A stretch of DNA of 64,000 nucleotides from Pleodorina starrii (lineage: Eukaryota > Chlorophyta > Chlorophyceae > Chlamydomonadales > Volvocaceae), in the NCBI GenBank assembly GCA_030267565.1, contig BRXU01000011.1, positions 62,001-126,000 of the forward strand. Direction: 5' to 3'. Numbering within the stretch: position 1 is the first letter of the stretch; the number at the start of each line of letters is the position of its first letter. Below the pieces are notes generated by a model, which saw nothing but the letters and a program-made list of their open reading frames with translations, had not been told where the DNA came from and made no database searches. A program made the position numbers and the translations under genes. Below, piece by piece: positions 24,927-36,184 of this stretch.

Positions 24927-25142
24927 CAAGAGGCAACCCACCTTGGTGCCTCGCCTGTTGAGCCCCTCCGCCACGAGACGATCGGGCCGCAGCGTCAGCG
25001 AGTGGGTGTGGGCGTCCACCAGGGCCCGAAGGCCCTTGCTGGCACAGCGCAGGGCGGCCCGGGTGGCCGCCGGCAGCGCCGGGACGATCAGGTCCAGGGC
25101 CGGCGCCGGCAGACGGGGGAGCAGAACGTCGCGAGCCGGCAT
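20443..25142 (-). CDS. F-box-like / leucine-rich-repeat protein
   Basis: Exons in coding order: 25142-24942, 24604-24236, 23734-23468, 23056-22934, 22567-22391, 22166-22062, 21655-21608, 21343-20984, 20833-20720, 20526-20443. Total is 615 residues and TAA. The N-terminus (about residues 6-50, LLPRLPAPALDLIVPAL then ATRAALRCASKGLRALVD) has the pattern of an F-box-like helix bundle. This is the part that would bind SKP1 in an SCF ubiquitin ligase. The rest carries leucine-rich repeats such as LPKLESLELR, LRRLVLSDLHVM, CQLRELEADVW, LARLRHLTCLE and CGQLRVLK. Long Ala/Gly insertions interrupt exons 2 and 8. All nine introns fall exactly between codons, often just after an LxxLxL strand, which suggests exon-wise repeat expansion. 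The last exon could instead splice at a GTAAGC near its end. The target is unknown, and F-box assignment is by pattern only. Confidence 0.8.
22609..22648 (+). repeat. G-rich GGGTTGGATT/GGGTT repeat in F-box intron
   Basis: Several GGGTTG and GGATTG units in tandem in the intron between exons 4 and 5 of the F-box/LRR gene. It lies on the strand opposite the transcript. Four or more G runs make a quadruplex possible. Confidence 0.7.
24883..24928 (+). repeat. (CAGG)n microsatellite
   Basis: About 11.5 perfect CAGG units, located in intron 1 of the F-box/LRR gene just past the donor of exon 1. Confidence 0.9.
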
Positions 25143-25285
25143 GCTGCACGTGTGCGCGGGACAGGGAAAACATTGAGGTGCTAGCGAAGAGCCGTGCGCG
25201 TGCGCGTGATGGTGGGATAAGAAAGCTTTCTCTCGGTAAAACCTAACAGCTTCCAAAGATGTCCTGCGACATGCCGATGCCATTT

Positions 25286-25447
25286 GACCCATATCCAACC
25301 CAGATCGCATTCGACCCATATCCAACCCAGATCGCATTCGACCCATATCCAACCCAGATCGCATTCGACCCATATCCAACCCAGATCGCATTCGACCCAT
25401 ATCCAACCCAGATCGCATTCGACCCATATCCAACCCAGATCGCATTC
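25286..25447 (+). repeat. Six perfect 27-bp tandem repeats
   Basis: A 27-bp unit beginning GACCCATATCCAACCC and ending GATCGCATTC is repeated exactly six times (162 bp) with no difference between copies. It lies 144 bp upstream of the F-box/LRR start codon, in its presumed 5' UTR or promoter. Because 27 is a multiple of three the unit is open on both strands as a nine-residue repeat, but no coding context supports translation. The perfect identity indicates very recent expansion. Confidence 0.9.
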
Positions 25448-25530
25448 GACGCGGAGAGAACATTCAAACCCACCAGATACGCGTCTCCGGGACCCTCGCC
25501 CTGCCTCGCCCTGTCTCGCCCTGCCTCGTT

Positions 25531-26132
25531 TCAGCTCCCTAGCACGGCAACAACGTCCTGCATACCCGGGGCCCTCGCAATTGCTGTGCCGCCCCCGCAC
25601 CTGCTCGCGCCGGGCTTGCGAGACGCGCTCATGCTGCCTGCGACGAAGGCTGCGCGGCGCCGCTGGGTGCTGCCCACCACCCCGCCACTTCGGCTGATCT
25701 GCAGTGCGCTGCCAATGGACGACGTGGATCGGATCGGCTCCGCCGTAACGAGACGTTTCTTCGATGCGCCCCCGGCGGGGCAGCCACTGCGAGACCCCCC
25801 GGCGCCAGTGGTTGCAGGGCGCCTTCGTGGCGGGCCACTCGCGACCGATGCCGTTGGTTGGGACGAGCCAGACGTTGGTCGTCTGGGCGATTCTGCTGTA
25901 GTTGGGCCAATCGCACGGTCTTGAAGGGCTTTCGGTGCCGCGACGCCGTTGACGCCGCCTGAGCCGGCGCCGCTGCCGCCACCGGTAGCGTCGCTGCTGC
26001 CAGACCTAGGTTGGCCGCTGCTGGAGCCGGCGCTGCCAGTCTCAGCACCGCTGTTGCCGGCCTCACCACCGCCGCTGCCAGCCGCAGCGCCATCGCTGCC
26101 GACATCGGCGCCGCCACTGCTGCCGCCGCTGT

Positions 26133-26182
<50 letters not shown>

Positions 26183-26415
26183 GCGCCAGTACCGGTACTA
26201 GTACTTGCTTCGGCGGTGCCAGCGGCCCGTCTGAATTCCTGATCATCTAACTCTGCCTCCCATGCGTCCAAAACGTCACTGAAACTCCACGAAAGCTGTC
26301 GGGACAACGAAGACGTCGAACTGCTGATGCTATCGGTGCGGTTGAGGGCCCTGGATGATGGCGAGGACGGGGTGCATATAGACCACGTAAATATTAACTC
26401 TAGCGTGGTGGTTCG
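25531..26415 (-). CDS. Dubious open frame, Thr/Ser/Gly/Ala-rich
   Basis: A frame of about 295 codons is open between an in-frame TAA (26416-26418 on + as TTA) and a stop at 25531. It has no ATG near its beginning, so it would need an upstream exon; CATCATCCAG near 26350 could be an acceptor. The first part is the most protein-like (SLSRQLSWSFSDVLDAWEAE), followed by a Thr run encoded by ACA repeats, then low-complexity Ser/Gly/Ala and a basic C-terminus. I recognise no family. It may be a real exon, an upstream part of the F-box transcript, or chance in GC-rich DNA. Confidence 0.25.
26134..26183 (+). repeat. (GTT)n trinucleotide repeat
   Basis: About 16 consecutive GTT units, which read ACA (Thr) on the minus strand inside the dubious open frame. 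Confidence 0.9.
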
Positions 26416-27468
26416 TTACTTGAATGCTGGGTGTGGGGTGTATGGTAGGCACACCTCGGGGAGACAACTGTCGCCGTTATGGGGTACCTGCCTCGGGTGG
26501 GCTAATGCAAGCCGAAGGTAGCAACACCCTAAAACTCACCCATTTTCGGCCTCGTGCTGTGGTTGAATCTCCATGTAGCTATGAAGGGCCTTGAAGCGGA
26601 AGCCACCCCTAGAGGCCCTCTGCGCTATCGCAAACTATCTTCTCGAAGTTATGCCGACCCCCTGGCGAAATCTATGTTATGCTGTGCTGGTGATTAGGAG
26701 TCCCGAGTCCGACGGGCTCGCGTCTCTTAACGTTCGGGGCCAGACAGCATGCGAACTAACGACCAGCCAAACGTCCTTCAGCAGCTCGGATAAAATTAGA
26801 GCACAGTAAAGCAAGAATATGTTACTAATTTTTGTGTTCAAAAGAGTCGGCCTATGAACCTGACGCAACAACAAGGGTCTACAGTATGCCTACGTCCTAT
26901 GCCTATGTCTACAGTATGCCTACGTCCTATGCCTATGTCTACTGTATGCCTTCATGCTTACAGCAAATTATTTGTGGGGTTCAGTAATGTATTTCAAGCA
27001 ACGAGCATATATAAAAGAGATTCACTGTAGTATGATTTGGCCTACTGCAGAGTTCAAAATATTTCACTTGCTTCTTCCGGGAACTCAGTCGTTGAGTACG
27101 ACAGAACCAATACGGCCCCATGCCCCCATCAATTGAAAGTGCGCATTTCCACACGCAAAGATACGAGACACGGCTTGGGCGTGTCTTACGCGAGTCTGAT
27201 TGAGGAAAGCGCGCAGCACAACACGCCCCGACCTGTCCGACGCAACACCCAGCGCGGCATGACGGAGAACCACATCTTTGTCGGGCTTTACCGCTGATGG
27301 TTGCTGTCCTTAGTGTTAGTACCGGTCAGCTTTGCGCGGTCACGGTCAGCTTTAGACAGTCTGTCTCCATGCGACGCACGGCTAAAACAGGATCCCGACA
27401 TCGGTGCTTGTACACCTAACGGCACTTGTGACCTGCTAACGGTACTTGCACAACTCGCCGGGACAGCG
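26416..27468. other. Upstream region of the oxidase gene
   Basis: AT-richer than its surroundings, with no supported exon. It contains a 30-bp tandem duplication at 26878-26951. The oxidase transcription start and promoter should lie in the right-hand part. A TGA at 27298 closes the oxidase frame 57 codons before its first ATG. Confidence 0.45.
26878..26951 (+). repeat. 30-bp tandem repeat, about 2.5 copies
   Basis: Two identical 30-bp units beginning TCTACAGTATGCCTACGTCC, then a partial third copy with one substitution (TCTACTGTATGCC). The internal word CCTA(C/T)GTC itself recurs, suggesting growth from a shorter motif. Confidence 0.85.
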
Positions 27469-30400
27469 ATGCGCTGGCTTTGGAGCGGCGCCGCGTCGTC
27501 AGCGTTCGCCTCAAAAAGGCTCGCCCGGACAAGCACTTGCGCAGGCGCTCCATTATCAACATTGGCCGCGCACGTAACCCGCCTGCCTCACGCGTCGGCG
27601 CCCGCCGCCTCGACCTCCGCGCCGGAAGGCACATTGCACCCAGCTCCACCACCACCCAACCATCAGGCATCTGCGACTCGCTGGCATACCCGCTGGGGGA
27701 TATTTGGCCGCGTCCCCGGCGCTGATGTGCGTCGTCTGTTACCGTCACGGCGCACCTTTACGGTGGCGTCAGGCGCCCGAGGCACCGACGGCGCCATTGA
27801 CAGCAGCGAACACGTCATTGGCGCCAGCGGCAGCAGCGGCGGCGCAGTCCATGGGTCCGCCGTGGCTGGCCAGCGGCCGGCCGTCAACCGGCACGAATCA
27901 AGACAGTGAGTTGCCCTACAGGCACAGCCGCCTAGCGCCAACCGCGCATGAGGGCTCTCCACCTCTCCTTGACCCACGAGACCCGGGTACCACCGCGTCG
28001 TAGCACATGTGTGCGTGAGTCCCGACATGCCGCCCACACTCTCCCTGTCGCCCACACTCTGCCTGCCTCCGCCCCTTGGTCCCTCCGCCGTTCGCCCCTC
28101 CCCGCCGCTGACCTGTCGTTGGCTTGTTGCCCCTGCTCTCTTCCCACGCAGCTATGATGCGGTGGTGGTGGGGCTGGGCGCCTTCGGGAGCTCCGTGCTG
28201 TACCACCTGGCAAAGGCGGGACTCAAGGTGCGGTGCCGTACAGAGGCAGAAAGATACCGGGAAGGAAATAGGAGAACCGCAGCGAATGAAGACACCGGGT
28301 GGCCCGGCCCCACGACGAACCCATCATTACGGGTTGCTTGAAACGAACATGTAGCTCCAAGGCAGCGCAGCAGACGTGGTGATATATGGTACGCACCCAA
28401 GCGCTCGTCCAGTGTGTGTGAGTGGCGATGATGGTGGGTACCGTATGTACCGTATGCCGTGCCCCCGGGCCGCGGTGCAGGTCCTTGGCGTGGAGAGGCA
28501 CCGACCCGTGGGTCACTCCCTCGGCTCGTCGCACGGCGCATCGCGCATCATCCGCCTCGCGTACTTCGAGGGCCTGCAGTACGGCCCCTTGCTGGTGGGT
28601 GAGGTTCACGGGACTGGGTTCGTGCGGCATTTTGCACCTTTCGTCGCCGCGGCATTGTGCGCATTGGCACCTCACAAGTCACCATCTGATTTGGGTTGAG
28701 ATAATATGGATGTCGGAGTCCGGGTAAGCGGGTATGGGTTGGGTTTCATGCACCAGCGGGGATGTGGTGTTCAGGGACAGCCATCCTGGCGCCTCTAGTC
28801 CGGCTCGCGGTTAGTTGGCGTCCCTCGGCGCGACCGTCTCCGTGTAGCGTGCTGCCTCCTTCCCTGCTAGGCAGAAGCGTGTCTGTGCGACGGCCCACAT
28901 CTTCTGCACGCCTTCTGCCTTTTTGTGTGAAGACGACCCTAGGCTTCATGCTCGACCCGACCCGACCCGCGCCATACCCGACCCGACCTTGGTATCGTAA
29001 GAGCAGAAACGGAGCATGCGCCTCTTCCTGGAGCTGCAAGACGAGCTGGCGGCGGTTCAGGTGGGCGCGGAAAGGCCGGTGGGCCGGTGGGCCGGTGGGC
29101 CGGTGGGCCGGTGGGCCGATGGGCCGGTGGGCCGATGGGCCGGTGGGCCGATGGGCCGGTGGGCCGGTGGGCCGGTGGGCCGATGGGCCGGTGGGCCGGT
29201 GGGCCGGTGGGCCGGTGGGCCGGTGGGCCGGTGGGCCGATGGGCCGGTGGACGAAATCCGTCACAGATCTCTCTCACAGCACAGCCCTGCCCGCGTGCCA
29301 GGCTGGTCCTCCTGCCTCGGCCGGCCGCCGGGGGAAAGGGAAACATGCGAGCCAGGGAAACCTTCCTGGACGCGTCCATCGACGCTCCCTCCCGCCCTCC
29401 CCTCCTTTTCTCCTTTATTATCACTACCACCAACACCAATTTGTCTCATGTCCACATCCATCCATGTCGTCCCGCCGGCCGCCGCTGGTCCCGCAGGGCC
29501 CCCTCTCCGACCCGCTCTTTGTGCGCACGGGCATGCTGGACGTGGGGTCGGTGTTTCCGGTCGCCCTGGAATCGGCCCGGGTGCACGGCCTGCAGGTCAG
29601 TAAACCCTACAAGAGGGGCCGGTTTGCCTTCCGGCCTAGGACCGGTTTGCCTTCCGTCCTTGGGGGCCCCCGGTTGGCCTACAGGGGCGCTACAACACGG
29701 ATGCGGTCGATGGCATCATGGGGGGCCGTTGCGCGACTGCCGCCCACCATGCGTGTGTGGATGCGTGTGTGAATGCGGAGTGTCAATTGGCCGCCCACTT
29801 TGCCGCATTCCCGACACACCACCCCTATTCCCGACGCCCCATCCGTCCACCCATCCCTCCCTCCCTCCGTCCACGCGCCTGAATGGCAAAACGGCAGCAT
29901 GAGGTGCTCACAGGCGAGGAGCTCAACAGGCGGTTTCCGGGTGGGTGTGTACGGTGTCGTACATTTTGGATCTGGACTTGGATCCGGACTTTTGAACCTG
30001 CGATCGATCGAATGAACCGTATGACCGGACAGCAATGAATACGTGCGGCAACTCTCCGATATGCAACGCGCTCTCCGATGTACAACTTGTACGGCATGTC
30101 GATCCCCTCGAAACAAGTTCTGATTTTGCCACATGGCTCTGTGTATGGCCCACCCGGCGCTCCCGTGCGCCGTACATCCGTACAGCGTACCGGGTTCCGG
30201 AGCACTGGCGGGCGCTGTACCAACCGGACGGCGGCGTGCTGGCGCCAGAGCTGATCGTACAGGTGTGTACGGGATTTATTTGTGCAGGGGTGTGAAAGTG
30301 ATGAAAGTAGTGCGATGAATGGGGGGAGGGGGTTCTGATGCGGCTCATCCACGTAGTACGGTAGTACGGTGTGTAAACTGACCAGACAACAGACATCAGG

Positions 30401-33096
30401 CGGGAGGCGGGAGGCGGCCTGCCTCCGCCTTGCCTTGCTTTGCTTTGCAGTGCACATTGCGCACCAAAAAAGCACACACAACAAACGTACGAACGTACGA
30501 ACGTCTCCTCCGGCCCCGCTTGCCGACAGGCTCATGTCAGCTTGGCGCAGCGGCTGGGGGCCGATGTAATTCTGGGGCACACGGTGGTGTCCTGGCGGGC
30601 CGAGGGCGGCTCCTCCTCCTCCTCCTCCTCCTCCTCCCCCTCCTCCTCCTCCTCCTCCTCCTCCTCCTCCTCCTCCTCTTCCAGATCGTCTGTGACGCTC
30701 CAGTTGGCGCTCACGGAGGGCCACTCGGAGGTCGCGAGCAGCGGCGGCGACCGTGACCGCGGCGGCGGCGGCAGCCCTGAGGCCGGCATCGCAGCTGCAG
30801 GCGTTGGCGGGGGGAAGAAGAGGGAGTTGGCGGCGCCGCACACGACCACGATCACGGCCGCTGCGGCGGTACTGACACCGGGCCCCTGGATCGGCCAACT
30901 GGTTCCGGAGCTTCGGGTGGGGTGGGGGCGTGTTTTCCCTTGGGGTGCCCCGTGTATCTCGGCATGGGCCGCAACATCACCACCGGGTACAACCTTGTGG
31001 AGAGGACGTCTAATAGTACTCTGAATTAGGAGAAGGGAGTGGGTGGGTTGGGTGGTGGCTAGGGGGGCTGGGGGGCCGGCGGGAAGACGTGATGTACACA
31101 CACACCTGCGGGCGACCTCCCCGCCTCAGAAGCGCGCAAGACTGCAAGAGTGCGGCGGCCTCGCCTTTTTTGTTGTTTTCTCTCTCCCTCCTGGGCTCTC
31201 CTGAGCTGTTTTCATTCCTTTCCCTTTCCCCACCCGCCCACCCGCCCGCCCGCCCACCCGCCACCCTGCCCCCCCCTCATCCGCAGGAGCTGTGTGTTCC
31301 GGAGCGTCAGGTGGTGGGCTGGTTCGATATCGAGGGTAGGCGAGGCTTCAATCAAAGATAACTTGGGAACTTGTGAAGCGCGCGCAAGCGATCTCGGAGT
31401 TTGGGTGCGCAGCCCGCCCACCTGCCCACCTGCACCGCCCGATCCTCCTCACACGCCTAGCATAAGTATTTGCAAGTATTTATAATATTTGTGAATATTT
31501 GCGACTATTTGTGACTATTTGTGGCTATTTGTGAGTATCTGTGAATATTTGTAAATATTTGTAAAATTGTAATTATGCGTTGTTAACGTTGCCCTGCGTT
31601 TCATCATCGCTGCACACACCTCCCCGCAGCCTCCGCCCGCCGCCACTTCGCGCCCGACCGCTTTCCGGTGTTCGTACTGGAGGAGTCGCCGGGCGGGGCC
31701 GCGTACTACGGGTTCCCAGAGCACGGCGAGCTGCCAGGTGCTGCTGTAGTACTGCTGTAGTACTGTTCGTACTGCCGTACTGCCGTATGCAACACGCGCT
31801 AGCCGCACTCCGCACGGAACACCGCACCGTCGAATCGAGCATTCGAGCTACAGACCCGTGGGTCGCGCGGGTCTTGGTTTTGATGGTGAATGTCGATGCG
31901 GCAGGCATCTCACGACGTCATGAGCTTACGGAGGCTGCCGTACCCGTTTCCGTTTTCCGCGCCATGCAAGGAGCAGGAAAGAAAGGCGTCGTGGTGCCTC
32001 ATTTTCCTCTTACGCCATTGCACAAACACGCAAACGGGAGTTTCACTCGTGCATAAAATGATTGGACCCTGTTTGTACTGCAGGCTTCAAGATAGGGCTG
32101 TACCGCCATCTGCGCGAGGAGATCCGGGATCCTTCGGCGCTGGATCGAGTCCGCCGTACCGCAGACGCCGCAGACGAGGCGGCGCTGCGCGCCGGCGTGT
32201 CGTCGTACTTCCCGGCGGCGGCGGGCGGCCGGATGCTTTCCGCCAGTGCTTGCTTCTTCACCAACACACCGGACGGCCATTTCCTGGTGGATCGCCACCC
32301 GCGCCACCCCCAGGTGCCGTACTTCGGGGGAGGCTGCGGCAGCCGCTTCAGCACAAGCATTGAATTGTCGTCCAACTGTCTGTCTGTGGGGCGAGGGGCA
32401 AAGAACGCCATACTATGGCGGTCTTTTGGCGGCCATCTTGATCTTGATCTTCATCTGCATCTCCCAATGTCCGCTTCGGGGGGGCCACCCAACATGGTCT
32501 GCGGCACAGACTGCCCCATACGCACCACGCCCACCTCCCTGCTCCTCGCCCGCCACGCACACCATAACCCGCCACTTCAAATTCGTTTCCCCACGCCTAC
32601 AGCCTCCCCCAGCAGCCTCCGTTGCCTGCTAGATCCCGTACCTCCTGCACCCCCGCGCCTTCACATGCCGCACTCCCAAAACCGTCTCCTGAGCTTTGCA
32701 GCGACCGACTCCCTTGCCTGCGGGCCTGGGCCCCTCCCTCCCTCCATCCTTCCCTCCGCCGCGGTAACCTTCCTTATCCCGGGGGGCGGGGACTTTGGCG
32801 GCGGCGGCGGCGGTTCTGCGTTGCTGCAGGTGATCCTGTGCTCCGCCTGCTCCGGCCACGGCTTCAAGATGAGTTCCGGCATCGGGCAGCTCATCGCGCG
32901 AATGGTCGTTGCGGGACCCAGCGCCGCCGGCGCTCCGGAACCCGCACCTACAGCCGCTCCGGAACCCGCAGTGGCAGCCGCACTTGGCAGCCCAGGGTCT
33001 GGATGCGACGGCGGGTGGGGTGAGCTGCTGCCGTTCCGGTTCCGTCCGGGGGAGAGGCCGGGGCACCAGGAGGCCCTGTCCCGTTTCCATGGCTGA
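27469..33096 (+). CDS. FAD-dependent sarcosine/pipecolate oxidase-like amine oxidase
   Basis: Exons: 27469-27905, 28152-28227, 28481-28594, 29007-29060, 29497-29595, 29898-29940, 30186-30262, 30530-30916, 31287-31335, 31630-31737, 32084-32313, 32830-33096. Total is 1941 nt (646 aa), all in phase. DAO-superfamily flavoenzymes of this type oxidise N-methyl or cyclic amino acids such as sarcosine or pipecolate, giving H2O2. The dinucleotide-binding motif GLGAFG is at residues 153-158. It is followed by GSSHGASRIIRLAYFE, FPAYRVPEHW and YQPDGGVLAPE. CFFTNTPDGHFLVDRHP carries Cys538, aligned with the cysteine that binds FAD covalently in monomeric sarcosine oxidases, and CSGHGFKMSSGIG closes the FAD site. 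The first 145 residues are extra relative to the family. They begin with a basic, Ser/Ala-rich segment, suggesting organelle import. A Ser run (about 328-352) and Gly/Ala filler interrupt the substrate domain. There is no C-terminal SKL-type peroxisome signal. Substrate is undetermined. Confidence 0.88.
29074..29250 (+). repeat. 9-bp GC-rich minisatellite in oxidase intron 4
   Basis: About 20 tandem copies of GGCCGGTGG with GGCCGATGG variants fill the first part of the intron after exon 4. It starts 13 bp past the donor. The word GGGCCGATGGGCC resembles the GGGCCCATGGGCC core of the large downstream array. Confidence 0.9.
30611..30682 (+). repeat. (TCC)n coding microsatellite, poly-Ser in oxidase
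   Basis: About 24 TCC units (one CCC interruption, one TCT) within exon 8, encoding a serine run between conserved blocks. The reading frame is kept, so it is a length-variable insert rather than a break. Confidence 0.9.
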
Positions 33097-33703
33097 CTTG
33101 ACGCTGAGGCGATGCACTCCGCGGGTCGCGCCTCTCCCGCACGCATGGGGGCACGGCGCTGCATCTCTACACTACTTGTTGTTGTTATGCTCAATGAGGT
33201 TCAGTCAGGTGCAGTGGAGGCGGGGTAGGCGCTCACGGCGCTTGCGGTGATGCTCCACAGGTGCTGGCCGATCCCTGCAGCCTTTCAGGCGTTAGCGGGG
33301 AGGGGGGGGGCCAAAACATGCCGTCGGCTAGATTCCACCGTCGTCAAGTCCCGCAGGGGGAAGGAAACGGATGCCGCGGACGCTGCATCTCTACACTTGT
33401 TGTTGTTGCGAGCGGCCCCATGCACCTGGGGAGTGGGCTCACTGTGTTAATCCCTGTCAGTACTGAAGTCTGCATGCAGTCGCGAAGTGACTCTTTCCGT
33501 TGTGCTCTCCGTGACTTGCACTTTGCGCACACCAGAACGGCCCTGCCGTACACTCAAAAACCGCCAGCCGAATACCGGTACACTGTCGGAAAATACAAAT
33601 ACACAGAAAATCTTCAATTGCCTCCGGTGCAGTGCCAGCTATTGTCGGCCGTTTAAGAACAAGCATGCTGTGTCATGGCGCGTGTTGATTCGGTTTTGAC
33701 AGC
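33097..33703. other. Oxidase 3' flank up to the array
   Basis: No exon seen. A short sequence, CTGCATCTCTACAC followed by TTGTTGTTG, occurs at about 33160 and again at about 33385, so part of the 3' flank is duplicated. No TGTAA was found before the array, leaving the oxidase poly(A) site undetermined. Confidence 0.45.
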
Positions 33704-33850
33704 TGCAGCCCCACCGGTCAGCCCCACGGTCCCGCCCAACGGCCCAGCCCCACGGCCCAGCACCTTGGGTCAGCCCACATGTCAGCCCCACCAGTCAGCC
33801 CCATGGGTCAGCCCTATAGGTCAGCCCCATGGGTCAGCCCCATGGGTCAG
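33704..33850 (+). repeat. Left edge of array: 13-bp GTCAGCCCCATGG repeats
   Basis: About eleven degenerate 12- to 14-bp copies of GTCAGCCCCATGG, becoming more regular toward the 19-bp module, which shares CCCATGGGTC. The same 13-bp unit closes the right end of the array. Confidence 0.8.
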
Positions 33851-34380
33851 CCGTCGAGGCCGGGCCCATGGGCCAAGGCCGGGCCCATGGGTCGAGGCTG
33901 GGCCCATGGGCCGAGGCCGGGCCCATAGGTCGAGGCTGGGCCCATGGGCCGACGCTGGGCCCATGGGTCGAGGCTGGGCCCATGGGTCGAGGCTGGGCCC
34001 ATGGGTCGAGGCTGGGCCCATGGGTCGAGGCCGGGCCCATGGGTCGAGGCCGGGCCCATGGGTCGAGGCCGGGCCCATGGGTCGAGGCTGGGCCCATGGG
34101 TCGAGGCCGGGCCCATGGGCCGAGGGGGGACCCATGGGCCGATGCCGGGCCCATGGGCCGAGGCGGGACCCATGGGCCGAGGCTGCGCCCATGGGTCAAG
34201 GCTGGGCCCATGGGCCGAGGCTGGGCCCATGGGTCGAGGCTGGGCCCATGGGTCGAGGCTGGGCCCATGGGTCGAGGCTGGGCCCATGGGTCAAGGCTGG
34301 GCCCATGGGTCGAGGCTGGGCCCATGGGTCGAGGCTGGGCCCATGGGTCGAGGCTGGGCCCATGGGTCAAGGCTGGGCCA

Positions 34381-36040
34381 TTGGGGCGTGTGTACGTGCG
34401 CGTGTGCATTTGCGCGTGTGTACGTGCGCTTGTGTACGTGCGCGTGTGTACGTGCGCGTGTGTACGTGCGCGTGTGTACGTGTGCGTGTGTACATGCGCT
34501 TGTGTACATGCGCTTGTGTACGTGCGCGTGTGTACGTGCGCTTGTGTACGTGCGGTTGTGTAAGTGCGCGTGTGTACGTGCGCGTGCGTACTTGCGCGTG
34601 TGTATGTGTGCGTGTGTACGTGCGCGTGTGTACGTGTGCGTGTGTACGTGTGCGTGTGTACGTGTGCGTGTGTACGTGTGCGTGTGTACGTGTGCGTGTG
34701 TACGTGCGCGTGTGTACGTGTCCGTGTGTACGTGTGCGTGTGCGTGTGTACGTGCGCTTGTGTACGTGCGCGTGTGTACGTGTGCGTGTGTACGTGCGCG
34801 TGTGTACGTGCGCGTGTATACGTGCGCGTGTGTACGTGCGCGTGTGTACGTGTGCGTGTGTACGTGCGCGTGTGTACGTGTGCGTGTGTACGTGTGCGTG
34901 TGTACGTGTGCGTGTGTACGTGTGCGTGTGTACGGGCCGGGCCCATGGGTCGAGGCTGGGCCCATGGGCCGAGGCTGGGCCCATGGGTCGAGGCTGGGCC
35001 CATGGGTCGAGGCTGGGCCCATGGGTCAAGGCTGGGCCCATGGGCCGAGGCTGGGCCCATGGGTCGAGGCTGGGCCCATGGGTCGAGGCTGGGCCCATGG
35101 GTCGAGGCTGGGCCCATGGGTCAAGGCTGGGCCCATGGGTCGAGGCTGGGCCCATGGGTCGAGGCTGGGCCCATGGGTCGAGGCTGGGCCCATGGGTCAA
35201 GGCTGGGCCATTGGGGCGTGTGTACGTGCGCGTGTGCATTTGCGCGTGTGTACGTGCGCTTGTGTACGTGCGCGTGTGTACGTGCGCGTGTGTACGTGCG
35301 CGTGTGTACGTGTGCGTGTGTACATGCGCTTGTGTACATGCGCTTGTGTACGTGCGCGTGTGTACGTGCGCTTGTGTACGTGCGGTTGTGTAAGTGCGCG
35401 TGTGTACGTGCGCGTGCGTACTTGCGCGTGTGTATGTGTGCGTGTGTACGTGCGCGTGTGTACGTGTGCGTGTGTACGTGTGCGTGTGTACGTGTGCGTG
35501 TGTACGTGTGCGTGTGTACGTGTGCGTGTGTACGTGCGCGTGTGTACGTGTCCGTGTGTACGTGTGCGTGTGCGTGTGTACGTGCGCTTGTGTACGTGCG
35601 CGTGTGTACGTGTGCGTGTGTACGTGCGCGTGTGTACGTGCGCGTGTGTACGTGCGCGTGTGTACGTGCGCGTGTGTACGTGTGCGTGTGTACGTGCGCG
35701 TGTGTACGTGTGCGTGTGTACGTGTGCGTGTGTACGTGTGCGTGTGTACGTGTGCGTGTGTACGGGCCGGGCCCATGGGTCGAGGCTGGGCCCATGGGCC
35801 GAGGCTGGGCCCATGGGTCGAGGCTGGGCCCATGGGTCGAGGCTGGGCCCATGGGTCAAGGCTGGGCCCATGGGCCGAGGCTGGGCCCATGGGTCGAGGC
35901 TGGGCCCATGGGTCGAGGCTGGGCCCATGGGTCGAGGCTGGGCCCATGGGTCAAGGCTGGGCCCATGGGTCGAGGCTGGGCCCATGGGTCGAGGCTGGGC
36001 CCATGGGTCGAGGCTGGGCCCATGGGTCAAGGCTGGGCCA
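34381..36040 (+). repeat. Two tandem 830-bp higher-order repeats
   Basis: The A-to-B junction TTGGGGCGTG occurs at 34381, 35211 and 36041, spacing exactly 830 bp. Each 830-bp unit is one B block plus one A block. Reading the two copies side by side I found one substitution (TATA versus TGTA near 34818), so the duplication is recent. Confidence 0.9.
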
Positions 36041-36184
36041 TTGGGGCGTGTGTACGTGCGCGTGTGCATTTGCGCGTGTGTACGTGCGCTTGTGTACGTG
36101 CGCGTGTGTACGTGCCCGTGTGTACGTGCGCGTGTGTACATGCGCGTGTGTACGTGCGCGTGTGTACATGCGCGTGTGTACATG

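Noticed and set aside
25259..25924. Plus-strand ORF opening with a nine-residue repeat (FDPYPTQIA)
   Set aside because: The repeat is simply the six 27-bp units in frame. The rest is antisense to another open frame and has no recognisable domain.
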